Assembly (NCBI RefSeq): GCF_900105835.1
Contig: NZ_LT629783.1
Span: 1,798,001 to 1,862,000, forward strand
DNA length: 64,000 nucleotides
Direction: 5' to 3'
DNA from: Pseudomonas fragi
Lineage (GTDB): Bacteria; Pseudomonadota; Gammaproteobacteria; Pseudomonadales; Pseudomonadaceae
A program made the translations under genes and the position numbers. The notes under the pieces were generated by a model that was not told the DNA's origin, did no database searches, and saw only the letters and a program-made list of their open reading frames with translations. Shown here piece after piece: positions 35,831 through 44,748 of this stretch (positions are counted from its first letter, which is position 1; each line of letters opens with the position of its first letter).

Positions 35831-37198
35831 ATGACTACTCCGCTCCCCGATGTCTCGGACATCGAACAACAGACGATCAAGCGTGTGACCAGGCGCATGA
35901 TTCCCTTTCTGGTCCTGCTGTTTGTAGTCGCCTTTCTGGACCGCAACAACGTCGGTTTCGCAGCTCTGCGCATGAACGAGGATATCGGCATCAGCCAGAC
36001 CATCTATGGCCTGGGCGCGGGTATTTTCTTCCTCGGCTATTTCATGTTCGAAGTACCGAGCAACATCTTGCTGCACCGCTACGGCGCCCGTGTATGGATC
36101 GCGCGGATCATGGTGACCTGGGGCATCATCGCCGGCGCCATGGGCTTTTTGCAGACGCCGGTGCATTTCGTGTCCCTGCGCGTGCTGCTGGGTATTGCCG
36201 AAGCCGGGTTCTTCCCGGGGGTGATCTATCTGCTGTCACTGTGGTTCCCGAGCCGCTACCGCGCACGCATGATCGCCTCGTTTTACCTGGGCGTACCCAT
36301 CGCACAAATCATCGGCGCACCGCTGTCGGTGGGCCTGATGGAAATGGGCGATGCCTGGGGCTTTGTCGGCTGGCGCCTGATGTATATCGTCGAAGCCGTA
36401 CCGGCGGTGATCCTCGGCGTGGTCTGCTACTTCTACCTCACCGACCACCCGGCCGATGCCCACTGGCTGACCGACAAGCAGCGCAGCTGGCTGATCAACA
36501 CCCTGGCCCAGGAAGAGCGCAATAAACCGCTGGTGGTGGGCGTGCAGCCAACCAAGGGCCAGATGATCCGCAAAGCTCTGTGCAACCGCCAGGTATGGCT
36601 GCTGGCGCTGGTGTATTTCGGCATCACCTCGGGCTCCAACGCGATGAACTTCTTTATGCCCACGGTACTGGCCTCGTTCCGCGGCACCTTCGGCCTGGAA
36701 ATCGGCCTGATGCAAAACGGCCTGATCACCGCCATCCCTTACGCGGTGGCCGCTGTGGCGATGATCTGGTGGAGCCGTCGTTCTGACCGTTTGCAAGAGC
36801 GTCACTGGCACGCGGGCGGTGCCGCCATGCTCGCGGCGGTGTCGATTGCCGTGGCGCTGTGGCTCAACCAACCGTGGATCATCGTGATCGGCTTCATTCT
36901 GCTGGCGATGGGCGTGTACAGCGCGATCAACGTGTTCTGGGCCGTCCCCGGGCAAGTGCTGACCGGCGTCGGCGCGGCCGTGGGCATTGGTCTGATCAAC
37001 TCCATCGGCAACCTCAGCGGTTTTATCGGCCCTTACCTGACCGGCTACCTGTTCACCGTGACCGGCAGCTACACCCCGGGCTTTATGGTGATTGCTGCAC
37101 TGGTCGGCCTGGGTGGCCTGGGCATGGTGCTGATGCCGCGCAATAAAGAATCGCAGATTGGCGCCGCACTGGCCCCTGCCACTGGAGGTAAAGCATGA
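35831..37198 (+). CDS. MFS transporter, ACS (sugar acid) type
   Basis: The product has 455 residues and 12 spans: LDRNNVGFAALRMNED in span 1, GYFMFEVPSNILLHRYGAR, and LGIAEAGFFPGVIYL in span 4. This is the ACS family. It would import the aldonate used by this cluster. Its stop overlaps the following dehydrogenase gene (ATGA at 37195), so the two are coupled. Confidence 0.82.
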   Translation: MTTPLPDVSDIEQQTIKRVTRRMIPFLVLLFVVAFLDRNNVGFAALRMNEDIGISQTIYGLGAGIFFLGYFMFEVPSNILLHRYGARVWIARIMVTWGIIAGAMGFLQTPVHFVSLRVLLGIAEAGFFPGVIYLLSLWFPSRYRARMIASFYLGVPIAQIIGAPLSVGLMEMGDAWGFVGWRLMYIVEAVPAVILGVVCYFYLTDHPADAHWLTDKQRSWLINTLAQEERNKPLVVGVQPTKGQMIRKALCNRQVWLLALVYFGITSGSNAMNFFMPTVLASFRGTFGLEIGLMQNGLITAIPYAVAAVAMIWWSRRSDRLQERHWHAGGAAMLAAVSIAVALWLNQPWIIVIGFILLAMGVYSAINVFWAVPGQVLTGVGAAVGIGLINSIGNLSGFIGPYLTGYLFTVTGSYTPGFMVIAALVGLGGLGMVLMPRNKESQIGAALAPATGGKA

Positions 37199-38079
37199 GC
37201 CTGCCAACCGTAGCCTTTATCGGCACCGGGATCATGGGCCAGCCCATGGCCCGCAACCTGCTGCACGCGGGCTTTGCGGTGCGGGCCTGGAACCGCTCGC
37301 CGGGCAAATTGCAGGCCCTGGCGGCGCAAGGGGCGACCGTGGCGTCGACCCCGGCTGCCGCGGCAGACGGCGCCCAGGTGTTGATCTGCATGCTTAGCGA
37401 CGGCCCCACGTGTGACGAGGTGCTGTTTGGCGAAAACGGCGCCGCCCTGGCCCTGGCGCCCGGTGCGCTGGTGATCGTGATGAGTTCGATCCCGGTGGAA
37501 ACCGCCGCCGCCCAGGCGCAGTTATGTGCCGAGCGCGGCCTGCGTTACCTCGATGCCCCGGTGTCGGGGGGCGAACGCGGGGCGCGGGAAGCCAGCCTGG
37601 CAATCATGGTGGGCGGTGAAGCGGCGGCCTTCGAACAGGGCCGCGACGTCCTGGCCGCCATGGGCCGCCCGGTACATGTCGGCCCGGCGGGCACCGGCGA
37701 ACTGTCCAAGCTGGTCAACCAGTTGATCGTTGCCAGCACCATCGCCACCGTCGCCGAAGGCCTGCTGCTGGCCGAGCGCGGCGGCGCCGACCCGGCAAAA
37801 GTCCACGAGGCGCTGATGGGCGGTTTTGTCGACTCACCGATCTGGCGCCAGCACGGCCAACGCATGCTCAGCAACGACTTCACCCCCGGTGGCCCGGCCA
37901 AATGGCAACTCAAGGACACCCGCACCGCCCTCGCCCAGGCACAAAAACTGGGCCTCGACCTGCCCGTGGGTCGCCTGGTGGACAGCCTGTTTGCCGCGAT
38001 GGTCGAGGCCGGTGACGGCGAACTCGACCACGCCGGACTGATTCGCCAGCTACGCCGCAACAACCCATTGCCCGAATAA
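37195..38079 (+). CDS. Beta-hydroxyacid dehydrogenase (GarR / L-threonate dehydrogenase type)
   Basis: The product has 294 residues: the Rossmann start FIGTGIMGQPMARNLL, the substrate loop DAPVSGGERGARE, the catalytic lysine in GTGELSKLVNQ, and GGPAKWQLKDTRTA. This is the 3-hydroxyisobutyrate/tartronate semialdehyde reductase family. It may reduce an aldehyde-acid or oxidise a C4 hydroxy-acid from the pathway. It is coupled to the transporter upstream and lies 16 nt before the dehydratase. Confidence 0.82.
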   Translation: MSLPTVAFIGTGIMGQPMARNLLHAGFAVRAWNRSPGKLQALAAQGATVASTPAAAADGAQVLICMLSDGPTCDEVLFGENGAALALAPGALVIVMSSIPVETAAAQAQLCAERGLRYLDAPVSGGERGAREASLAIMVGGEAAAFEQGRDVLAAMGRPVHVGPAGTGELSKLVNQLIVASTIATVAEGLLLAERGGADPAKVHEALMGGFVDSPIWRQHGQRMLSNDFTPGGPAKWQLKDTRTALAQAQKLGLDLPVGRLVDSLFAAMVEAGDGELDHAGLIRQLRRNNPLPE

Positions 38080-38095
38080 TTTGCTGGAGCCTGCC

Positions 38096-39880
38096 ATGAC
38101 CGATTCAACCCCACGCCGCCTGCGCAGCCAGCTGTGGTTCGACGACCCAAGCCACGCCGACCTCACCGCGCTGTACGTGGAACGCTACATGAACCAGGGC
38201 CTGACCCGGGCCGAGCTGCAATCGGGGCGGCCGATTATCGGCATCGCCCAGACCGGCAGCGACCTGACGCCCTGCAACCGCCATCACATCGAACTGGCCA
38301 AGCGGGTCAAGGACGGCATCCGTGACGCGGGCGGCATCCCGATGGAATTCCCGGTCCACCCGATCGCCGAACAATCGCGCCGCCCCACCGCTGCGCTGGA
38401 CCGCAACCTCGCCTACCTGGGCCTGGTCGAGGTGCTGCACGGCTACCCGCTGGACGGCGTGGTGCTGACCACCGGTTGCGACAAAACCACCCCGGCCTGC
38501 CTGATGGCGGCGGCCACCACCGACCTGCCTGCCATTGTATTGTCTGGCGGGCCGATGCTCGACGGTTGGCACAAGGGCCAGCGCATCGGCTCGGGCACCG
38601 TGCTGTGGCATGCGCGCAATTTGCTCAGCGCCGGCGAGATTGATTACGAAGGCTTCATGACCCTCACCACCGCGTCATCGCCATCGGTGGGCCACTGCAA
38701 CACCATGGGCACCGCGCTGTCGATGAACGCCCTGGCCGAGGCCCTGGGCATGTCCCTGCCCGGTTGTGCGAGCATCCCGGCGCCGTACCGCGAACGCGGG
38801 CAAATGGCCTATGCCACCGGCATGCGCATCGTCGATCTGGTGCGCGAAGACGTGCGCCCGTCGCAGATCATGACCCACGCGGCGTTTGAAAACGCCATCG
38901 CCGTCGCCTCGGCACTGGGCGCGTCCACCAACTGCCCGCCCCACCTGATTGCCATCGCCCGTCACAGCGGTATCGAGCTGTCACTGGAAGACTGGCAGCG
39001 CGTGGGTGAAGACGTGCCCTTGCTGGTCAACTGCATGCCTGCCGGCGAGTACCTGGGCGAAAGCTTCCACCGCGCCGGTGGCGTACCGGCGGTGATGCAT
39101 GAGCTGGACAAAGTGGGCCGCCTGCACCGCGATTGCCTCACGGTCAGTGGCCGCAACATGGGTGAAGTGGTCGCCGACTGCGTCACCGGCGACCGCGACG
39201 TGATCCGCTCCTACGAAGACCCGCTGATGCACCGCGCTGGTTTTATTGTGCTCAGCGGCAACTTCTTCGACAGCGCGATCATGAAAATGTCGGTGGTGGG
39301 CGAAGCCTTCCGCAAGACCTACCTCAGCGACCCGCTGCAACCCAACAGCTTCGAGGCGCGGGCCATTGTGTTCGAAGGGCCGGAAGACTACACGGCGCGG
39401 ATCAACGACCCCTCGCTGGACATCGACGAGCGCTGCATCCTGGTAATTCGCGGCTGCGGCACCGTGGGCTTCCCCGGCAGTGGCGAAGTGGTGAACATGG
39501 CCCCGCCCTCCAACCTGATCAAGGCCGGCATCGACTCCCTGCCATGCATGGGCGACGGCCGCCAGAGCGGCACCTCGGCCAGCCCGTCGATCCTCAACAT
39601 GTCCCCGGAATCTGCGGTGGGCGGCGGCCTGTCGTTGCTGCGTACCGGCGATCGCCTGCGCGTCGACCTCAACGCCCGCAGCGTCAACCTGCTGGTGGAC
39701 GAACGCGTGCTCAACGAACGCCGCCAGGAACCGTTACCACCGCTGGCCCCGTCGCAAACCCCGTGGCAGGAACTGTACCGCCAACTGGTCGGCCAGCTGT
39801 CCACCGGCGGCTGCCTGGAACCGGCCACCCTGTACTGGCGCGTGATCCCGGAAAACGGCCCGCCCCGCCACTCCCACTAA
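38096..39880 (+). CDS. IlvD/Edd-family sugar acid dehydratase
   Basis: The product has 594 residues. It has the Fe-S and metal-binding cysteines of the family in LTPCNRHH, TTGCDKTTP and VGHCNTMGT, and the C-terminal GDGRQSGTS loop. It resembles L-arabinonate/D-xylonate/6-deoxy-aldonate dehydratases more than IlvD or Edd. It makes the 2-keto-3-deoxy acid for the SDR-FAH pair or for the FAH enzyme downstream. GGAGC precedes the ATG. Confidence 0.85.
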   Translation: MTDSTPRRLRSQLWFDDPSHADLTALYVERYMNQGLTRAELQSGRPIIGIAQTGSDLTPCNRHHIELAKRVKDGIRDAGGIPMEFPVHPIAEQSRRPTAALDRNLAYLGLVEVLHGYPLDGVVLTTGCDKTTPACLMAAATTDLPAIVLSGGPMLDGWHKGQRIGSGTVLWHARNLLSAGEIDYEGFMTLTTASSPSVGHCNTMGTALSMNALAEALGMSLPGCASIPAPYRERGQMAYATGMRIVDLVREDVRPSQIMTHAAFENAIAVASALGASTNCPPHLIAIARHSGIELSLEDWQRVGEDVPLLVNCMPAGEYLGESFHRAGGVPAVMHELDKVGRLHRDCLTVSGRNMGEVVADCVTGDRDVIRSYEDPLMHRAGFIVLSGNFFDSAIMKMSVVGEAFRKTYLSDPLQPNSFEARAIVFEGPEDYTARINDPSLDIDERCILVIRGCGTVGFPGSGEVVNMAPPSNLIKAGIDSLPCMGDGRQSGTSASPSILNMSPESAVGGGLSLLRTGDRLRVDLNARSVNLLVDERVLNERRQEPLPPLAPSQTPWQELYRQLVGQLSTGGCLEPATLYWRVIPENGPPRHSH

Positions 39881-39900
39881 ACCCTCCACACACATGACCT

Positions 39901-39985
39901 GTGGGAGCGGGCTTGCTCGCGATGGTATCACCTCGGTTTATCAAACAAACCGCAGCGCCAGCATCGCGAGCAAGCCCGCGCCCAC
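39901..39985. repeat. REP pair
   Basis: An inverted REP doublet separates the dehydratase and the last FAH gene. One arm carries the variant CCCGCGCCCAC. Confidence 0.9.
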
Positions 39986-40013
39986 ACGGCCCGCTCTTTC
40001 AAGGATCCCGCTT

Positions 40014-41201
40014 ATGCAAACGCTCAATCTGACCATAGAAAACACCCTGCCCGACGACTGGCAACGCGCCACCCTGGTCGGCCGCGTGTGGCTGCCCGGC
40101 GAACGTGGCGGCCCGGCTGTGGTGCTGATTCGTGACGGCGAAGTGATCGACTGCACGGCCCACTTCCCCACCCTGAGCCTGCTGCTCGACAGCGACAACC
40201 CGTTGCAAGCCGTGCGCGAAATCAGGGGCACTTCGCTGGGTACGATTGACGCATTGCTCACCAACAGCGGCGAACAGCGCGACATCGCCAAACCTTACCT
40301 GCTGGCCCCGGCCGACCTGCAAGTGATCAAGGCGGCGGGCGTGACCTTTGCCGCCAGCATGATCGAACGGGTAATCGAGGAAAAAGCCGGCGGCGATGCC
40401 TTGCGCGCCCAGGAAATCCGCGCCTTGGTACAGGACGTGATTGGCGACAACCTGCGTGACCTGCGCCCCGGCTCGCCCGAAGCCATGCGCCTCAAGCAAG
40501 TGCTGATCGAACAAAATATGTGGTCGCAGTACCTGGAAGTCGGCATCGGCCCGGATGCGGAAATCTTTACCAAGGCCCCCATCCTCGCCGCCGTGGGCAG
40601 TGGCTGCGCCATCGGCATTCACCCCGGCTCAAGCTGGAACAACCCGGAGCCGGAAGTGGTGCTGGCCGTCGACAGCCAGGGCCGGATCCACGGCGCCACC
40701 CTGGGCAACGACGTCAACCTGCGCGACTTCGAGGGGCGCAGCGCGCTGCTGCTGAGCAAGGCCAAGGACAACAACGCCTCCTGCGCACTGGGGCCGTTTA
40801 TTCGCCTGTTCGACGAACATTTCAGCCTCGACGACGTACGCCACTGCGAAGTGACCCTGCGCGTGGAAGGCACCGACGGCTATGTGCTGGACGGCAAAAG
40901 CTCGATGAACCAGATCAGCCGCGACCCGGCGGACCTGGCCGCACAGACGCTCAATGCCAACCACCAGTACCCGGACGGTTTTGTGCTGTTCCTGGGCACC
41001 CTGTTCGCCCCCACCGAAGACCGTGATCAGCCGGGCCAGGGTTTTACCCACAAGGCCGATGACGTGGTCAGTATTTCGTCGCCGACACTGGGAGCGTTGC
41101 ACAACCGCGTAACCGGCAGCGACCAGGCGCCACAATGGGCGTTCGGGGTCAGCGCGCTGATGAAGAACCTGGCGGTACGCGGGTTGCTGGGGCAGGCCTG
41201 A
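40014..41201 (+). CDS. FAH-family protein, 2-keto-3-deoxy-aldonate dehydratase-like
   Basis: The product has 395 residues, longer than the other two FAH proteins and of another branch. VGSGCAIGIHPGSSWNNPEPEVVL and GATLGNDVNLRDFEGRSALLL-like segments recall 2-keto-3-deoxy-D-arabinonate dehydratases that form alpha-ketoglutarate semialdehyde. If so, the cluster could process its keto-deoxy acid in two ways. AAGGATCC precedes the ATG at 40014. A terminator follows. Confidence 0.75.
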   Translation: MQTLNLTIENTLPDDWQRATLVGRVWLPGERGGPAVVLIRDGEVIDCTAHFPTLSLLLDSDNPLQAVREIRGTSLGTIDALLTNSGEQRDIAKPYLLAPADLQVIKAAGVTFAASMIERVIEEKAGGDALRAQEIRALVQDVIGDNLRDLRPGSPEAMRLKQVLIEQNMWSQYLEVGIGPDAEIFTKAPILAAVGSGCAIGIHPGSSWNNPEPEVVLAVDSQGRIHGATLGNDVNLRDFEGRSALLLSKAKDNNASCALGPFIRLFDEHFSLDDVRHCEVTLRVEGTDGYVLDGKSSMNQISRDPADLAAQTLNANHQYPDGFVLFLGTLFAPTEDRDQPGQGFTHKADDVVSISSPTLGALHNRVTGSDQAPQWAFGVSALMKNLAVRGLLGQA

Positions 41202-41223
41202 ACGGCTGATTGAACGCCGCAAA

Positions 41224-41257
41224 AAAGGCCCCGCCTGATCAACAGTGCGGGGCCTTT
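41224..41257. terminator. Bidirectional terminator after the sugar-acid operon
   Basis: AAAGGCCCCGC and GCGGGGCCTTT form an 11-bp stem with a 12-nt loop. A-runs precede and T-runs follow, so it can stop both the sugar-acid operon and the tRNA on the other strand. Confidence 0.8.
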
Positions 41258-41264
41258 GCGTATC

Positions 41265-41341
41265 TGGTGTCCCAGGCGGGGTTCGAACCTGCAACCTTCC
41301 CCTTAGGAGGGGGATGCTCTATCCAATTGAGCTACTGAGAC
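41265..41341 (-). tRNA. tRNA-Arg (anticodon CCT)
   Basis: The reverse strand folds as a 77-nt tRNA with acceptor arms GTCTCAG/CTGGGAC, a standard D-arm, anticodon loop CTCCTAA (anticodon CCT), TTCGAAC T-loop and encoded CCA. It reads the rare AGG arginine codon. Confidence 0.95.
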
Positions 41342-41667
41342 AAATAACGGCGTGCATGGTAACGGGCATGCCTTTGTTTGTCATGTCGTGAGTGGTCTTT
41401 TTAAGTGTAAGACATTGCCTGTAATAGATTTCTGCAGGCACAGAGCAGCAGCACCGAGGCTGCGATCGATTGCGCAGTACAGCGGCGGTCCCAGCCGCCA
41501 TCGTGCAATTTGCACTGCATCAAAAAGCCATCATTGCAAAATGCAATCAAACACTCTTGAATATGCAGCTCAACACGTTGTTTTATAAGGCTTTTAGGCC
41601 TAATTACAGTTGGCACGAAGACTGCTCTATTAACAGTATCCCGTCCATGCTCTCAGAGATGACCGCC
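41342..41667. other. Intergenic region with GCAAT-type palindromes
   Basis: No gene is supported here. Two related palindromes occur: TGCAATTTGCA near 41505-41515 and ATTGCAAAATGCAAT at 41533-41547 (6-nt arms). They are possible protein-binding sites upstream of the small membrane protein genes. Confidence 0.4.
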
Positions 41668-41898
41668 ATGAACAGCACGTTAATACTGTTAAACACCCTC
41701 GCGCTGGCTGTATTGCTGGTCTTTCACTTCCAGCCCGAACCTGTTTCGGCCGGGCAGCCTGTTGAAATGACAGCTACCTTCAACACGCCGCTGCCACAGG
41801 TTGCGGTAATGAAAGAGTCCCGTCGTGTAACACCTCGCCTGGCTACCAATCAGCCCGTTGCCGACCAGGCCCCTGCGGGTGAACGCTGGGTCTTTTGA
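41668..41898 (+). CDS. Small membrane-anchored protein, unknown function
   Basis: The product from ATG 41668 has 76 residues: a single N-terminal hydrophobic span (LILLNTLALAVLLVFHF, about 4-20) followed by a polar, probably periplasmic tail rich in Pro, Ala and Thr and ending ERWVF. An ATG at 41659 is an alternative. A weak AGAG site precedes it. It lies 28 nt before another tiny membrane protein and upstream of amrZ. No family is recognised. Confidence 0.6.
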   Translation: MNSTLILLNTLALAVLLVFHFQPEPVSAGQPVEMTATFNTPLPQVAVMKESRRVTPRLATNQPVADQAPAGERWVF

Positions 41899-41926
41899 AC
41901 ACACATTCAGAGAGGGGTAGGAAACC

Positions 41927-42103
41927 ATGTCCAAAATCGCTTTGGCTCTGTTAATGCTGGCGCTGTCGAGCCTTGCCCTGGATGTCTTCACCCGTAACGA
42001 GTTGGGCAATCTGCCATTGATCGCTGCTGCGGTGTTTTTCGGCTGCTGGCTGGTCGCTCTGGTACTTGGACGCCGGTTCAAATTCGACCCGCAATTGCGC
42101 TGA
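41927..42103 (+). CDS. Tiny two-span membrane protein, unknown function
   Basis: A 58-codon frame starts at ATG 41927 after a strong AGGGGTAGGA site. The product has two hydrophobic spans (about 4-18 and 29-47) split by a short polar loop FTRNELGNLP, with a positively charged C-terminus RRFKFDPQLR. The good ribosome site and clear two-span pattern support it as a real gene. Function is unknown. Confidence 0.65.
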   Translation: MSKIALALLMLALSSLALDVFTRNELGNLPLIAAAVFFGCWLVALVLGRRFKFDPQLR

Positions 42104-42292
42104 GATTGCCGACAAACAAGGGCTCAGCCTCTTCAATACGATGGATGGATCGCGACTTCAGCCATTCAAGTGTATATTTTTAACAATCGCTACTGGCATA
42201 ACGCCTTTATCCGGTTCAATATTTGTCACAGAATTGACGCCAGGGAAGTGGCAGATTTGAGGCATGATGCGCGCCTCTTAGCAATTCAGGTT

Positions 42293-42319
42293 GAACATTT
42301 GGCTATAAGGACGGTCTTA
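42293..42319 (+). promoter_or_regulatory. Possible AlgU/RpoE-type promoter of amrZ
   Basis: GAACAT, 16 nt, then TCTTA resembles the AlgU consensus GAACTT-N16/17-TCTGA with two mismatches. It lies 58 nt before amrZ. amrZ is AlgU-dependent in P. aeruginosa. Confidence 0.35.
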
Positions 42320-42377
42320 ATCACATCCTGCGGCCAATTCCCGAGAACCGCTCCCCTGAACTAACCGGTTAACTAAA

Positions 42378-42704
42378 ATGCGCCCATTGAAACAGGCTAT
42401 TTACTCCAGCCGCACGGCTGACAAGTTCGTCGTTCGCCTGCCAGACGGAATGCGCGAGCGCATCGCCGAAGTGGCTCGCAACCATCATCGCAGCATGAAC
42501 TCTGAAATCATTGCTCGCCTCGAGCAAAGCCTTATCCAGGAAGGCGTACTGGGTGACGAGCTGAGCATGCGCCTGGACAGCCCCGAGCTTTCCCTGCATG
42601 AACGTGAGCTGCTGCAACGCTTCCGCCAGCTGTCCCACCGCCAGCAAAATGCCCTGGTATCACTGATTGCTCACGATGCTGAAGCAGCCTCTGAAGAATC
42701 CTGA
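42378..42704 (+). CDS. amrZ: Alginate and motility regulator AmrZ
   Basis: The product has 108 residues, a ribbon-helix-helix (Arc/Mnt) regulator. The N-terminal MRPLKQA and [15 protein letters not shown] with [16 protein letters not shown] are near identical to AmrZ/AlgZ of P. aeruginosa, as is the C-terminal [11 protein letters not shown] tetramer region. It activates alginate genes and represses flagellar and other genes. A strong terminator follows. Confidence 0.95.
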   Translation: MRPLKQAIYSSRTADKFVVRLPDGMRERIAEVARNHHRSMNSEIIARLEQSLIQEGVLGDELSMRLDSPELSLHERELLQRFRQLSHRQQNALVSLIAHDAEAASEES

Positions 42705-42716
42705 TTTGATTCAGGC

Positions 42717-42750
42717 ATAAAAAAAGCCAGCGGATGCTGGCTTTTTTTAT
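42717..42750. terminator. Bidirectional terminator between amrZ and mgtE
   Basis: GCCAGC-GGAT-GCTGGC forms a compact hairpin flanked by a run of seven A on one side and seven T on the other, so it serves both convergent genes. Confidence 0.92.
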
Positions 42751-42779
42751 GGGCGCTATTCGCGCCGGGTACTCCATGA

Positions 42780-44222
42780 TCAGAGCAGGAAGATGGTCGC
42801 CAGCCCCAGGAAGATAAAGAACCCGCCACTGTCAGTCATGGCGGTGATCATCACGCTTGCACCCATGGCCGGGTCACGCCCCAGGCGGGCCAGTGTCATG
42901 GGTATCAATACACCCATCAGTGCTGCCAGCAGCAGGTTAAGGGTCATGGCCGCAGTCATCACCACGCCCAGCGACCAACTGCCGTACAGCAGATAAGCCA
43001 CAACACCGATCACCCCACCCCACACCAGGCCATTGATCAGGCCTACGGCCAGCTCCTTGCGCATCAGCCGCGAAGTGCTGCCGGTATTGACCTGATCCAG
43101 GGCCATCGCGCGTACGATCATGGTAATGGTCTGGTTACCGGAGTTACCGCCAATACCGGCCACGATGGGCATCAGCGCGGCCAGAGCCACCAGCTTCTCA
43201 ATCGAGCCTTCGAACAGGCCAATCACCCGCGACGCAATAAATGCCGTAACCAGGTTGACTGCCAGCCAGGCCCAACGGTTACGCAGGGATTTCCACACCG
43301 AGGCGAAAATGTCCTCTTCTTCACGCAGACCCGCCATGTTGAGAACTTCGTTTTCGCTCTCTTCACGAATCAGGTCGACCATTTCATCGATGGTCAAACG
43401 GCCAATCAGCTTGCCGTTCTTGTCGACTACAGGAGCCGAAATCAAGTCATAACGCTCAAAGGCCTGGGCCGCATCGTAGGCATCTTCGTCCGGGTGAAAA
43501 CTCACCGGGTCGTTGGCCATGACTTCCGATACTTGTTTTTCAGGGTCATTGACCAGCAAACGCTTGATCGGCAGCACGCCCTTGAGCGCACCGTCGTAAT
43601 CGACCACAAACAGTTTGTCGGTATGCCCCGGCAGCTCCTTGAGACGGCGCAGGTAACGCAGTACGACTTCAAGGCTGACGTCCTCACGGATGGTCACCAT
43701 CTCGAAGTCCATCAGGGCGCCGACTTGATCCTCGTTGTAGGACAGTGCGGAGCGGACGCGCTCACGCTGCTGGCCATCCAGGGTCTCCATCAGCTCATGG
43801 ACGACGTCTCGCGGCAGCTCGGGGGCCAAGTCAGCAAGTTCGTCGGCGTCCATCTCCTTGGCGGCAGCCAGGAGCTCGTGATCGTCCATGTCGGCGATCA
43901 GGGTTTCACGTACCGAATCGGATACTTCAAGCAGGATGTCGCCATCGCGATCAGCCTTGACCAGCTGCCAGACCGTCAGGCGGTCGTCCAGCGGCAATGC
44001 TTCGAGGATATAGGCAACGTCTGCGGAGTGCAGGTCTTCCAGCTTGCGCTGGAGTTCAACAAGGTTCTGCCGGTGGACCAGATTCTCGACCCGGTCATGG
44101 TGATGGCCTTCCTGACGATGTGTCAGGTCTTCGACCACACGCTGGCGATTAAGCAGCTCGATAACTTGAGCAAGGCGGCTTTGCAGGCTTTCTTGTGTTT
44201 TCTTTACTTCAACTTCGGTCAT
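42780..44222 (-). CDS. mgtE: Magnesium transporter MgtE
   Basis: The product has 480 residues. An N-terminal MgtE superhelical domain (about 40-145), a CBS pair (about 150-275) and five membrane spans at the C-terminus (about 305-480) with PIVAGIGGNSGNQTITMIVRA mark it as MgtE. It is a Mg2+-gated channel; magnesium bound to the cytoplasmic domains closes it. A His-rich stretch (EGHHHDR) near residue 48 is an extra metal-binding candidate. The ATG at 44222 follows GGAG. Confidence 0.94.
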   Translation of the reverse strand: MTEVEVKKTQESLQSRLAQVIELLNRQRVVEDLTHRQEGHHHDRVENLVHRQNLVELQRKLEDLHSADVAYILEALPLDDRLTVWQLVKADRDGDILLEVSDSVRETLIADMDDHELLAAAKEMDADELADLAPELPRDVVHELMETLDGQQRERVRSALSYNEDQVGALMDFEMVTIREDVSLEVVLRYLRRLKELPGHTDKLFVVDYDGALKGVLPIKRLLVNDPEKQVSEVMANDPVSFHPDEDAYDAAQAFERYDLISAPVVDKNGKLIGRLTIDEMVDLIREESENEVLNMAGLREEEDIFASVWKSLRNRWAWLAVNLVTAFIASRVIGLFEGSIEKLVALAALMPIVAGIGGNSGNQTITMIVRAMALDQVNTGSTSRLMRKELAVGLINGLVWGGVIGVVAYLLYGSWSLGVVMTAAMTLNLLLAALMGVLIPMTLARLGRDPAMGASVMITAMTDSGGFFIFLGLATIFLL

Positions 44223-44336
44223 AGGCGAACTCCACTCCCAGCAGCAGGGCACGCCGGAAGGATCAATCAGTCAATTCATGATTGGTAAAGCGGGATGCTG
44301 AGTTACTACTGGGTAAGTCCATGGAGGTATTCCACA

Positions 44337-44351
44337 AGCCCCGGCGGGGCT
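44337..44351. other. Short hairpin upstream of mgtE
   Basis: AGCCCC-GGC-GGGGCT is a tight GC-rich stem-loop about 115 nt before mgtE. It lacks a T-run and does not match the M-box magnesium riboswitch as far as I can see. Its role is unknown. Confidence 0.3.
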
Positions 44352-44505
44352 GACGGGCGCAATCATACACGGCTTGAAAATTAATGACGCAAAAATCTTG
44401 GCAATAACAAAAGCTTGCGAAGCACCGTCATACGGTGCCTGCGCACTGCTTGTGCGACGCAGGATGAGAGTCGCAGGACACAACTCAAAGATGAAACTCA
44501 GCCTT

Positions 44506-44650
44506 GTAGCAGCTGTCGAGCTGCACGAGGCTGCGTGCGACGATGTAATCGTCGCAAACCCTTGAATCACGGTGCATCTGAATGGCGGGTCGCATGGTCT
44601 ACGACTGCTGCGCAGCCGGACGTAGCCTCGCGCTGCTCGTCAACTGCTAC
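44506..44650. repeat. Second copy of the large inverted repeat family
   Basis: Arms starting GTAGCAGCTG and ending CAACTGCTAC share the ACGAGGCTGCGT core with the element at 17055-17199 but are more diverged (CGAGCTGC instead of CGAAGGA). The centre is unpaired. Confidence 0.65.
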
Positions 44651-44713
44651 AAGAACCAGAATAAACACAAGACAAGTCGCCAGGATGACAGCAATAGCTA
44701 AATCGTAGACAGC

Positions 44714-44742
44714 AAAAAGCCCGCACAAGGTGCGGGCTTTTT
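44714..44742. terminator. Terminator of the tRNA-Arg cluster
   Basis: AAAAAGCCCGCAC and GTGCGGGCTTTTT form a strong stem immediately after the last tRNA gene of the minus-strand cluster. Confidence 0.88.
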
Positions 44743-44748
44743 GGTGTT

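Noticed and set aside
39728..39750. GGAACC followed by CCAC inside the IlvD-type gene
   Set aside because: The spacing is only about 4-5 nt and it lies inside a coding region. Not an hrp box.
44223..44500. M-box or other magnesium riboswitch before mgtE
   Set aside because: Only one short GC-rich hairpin was seen. No M-box core motifs were recognised.
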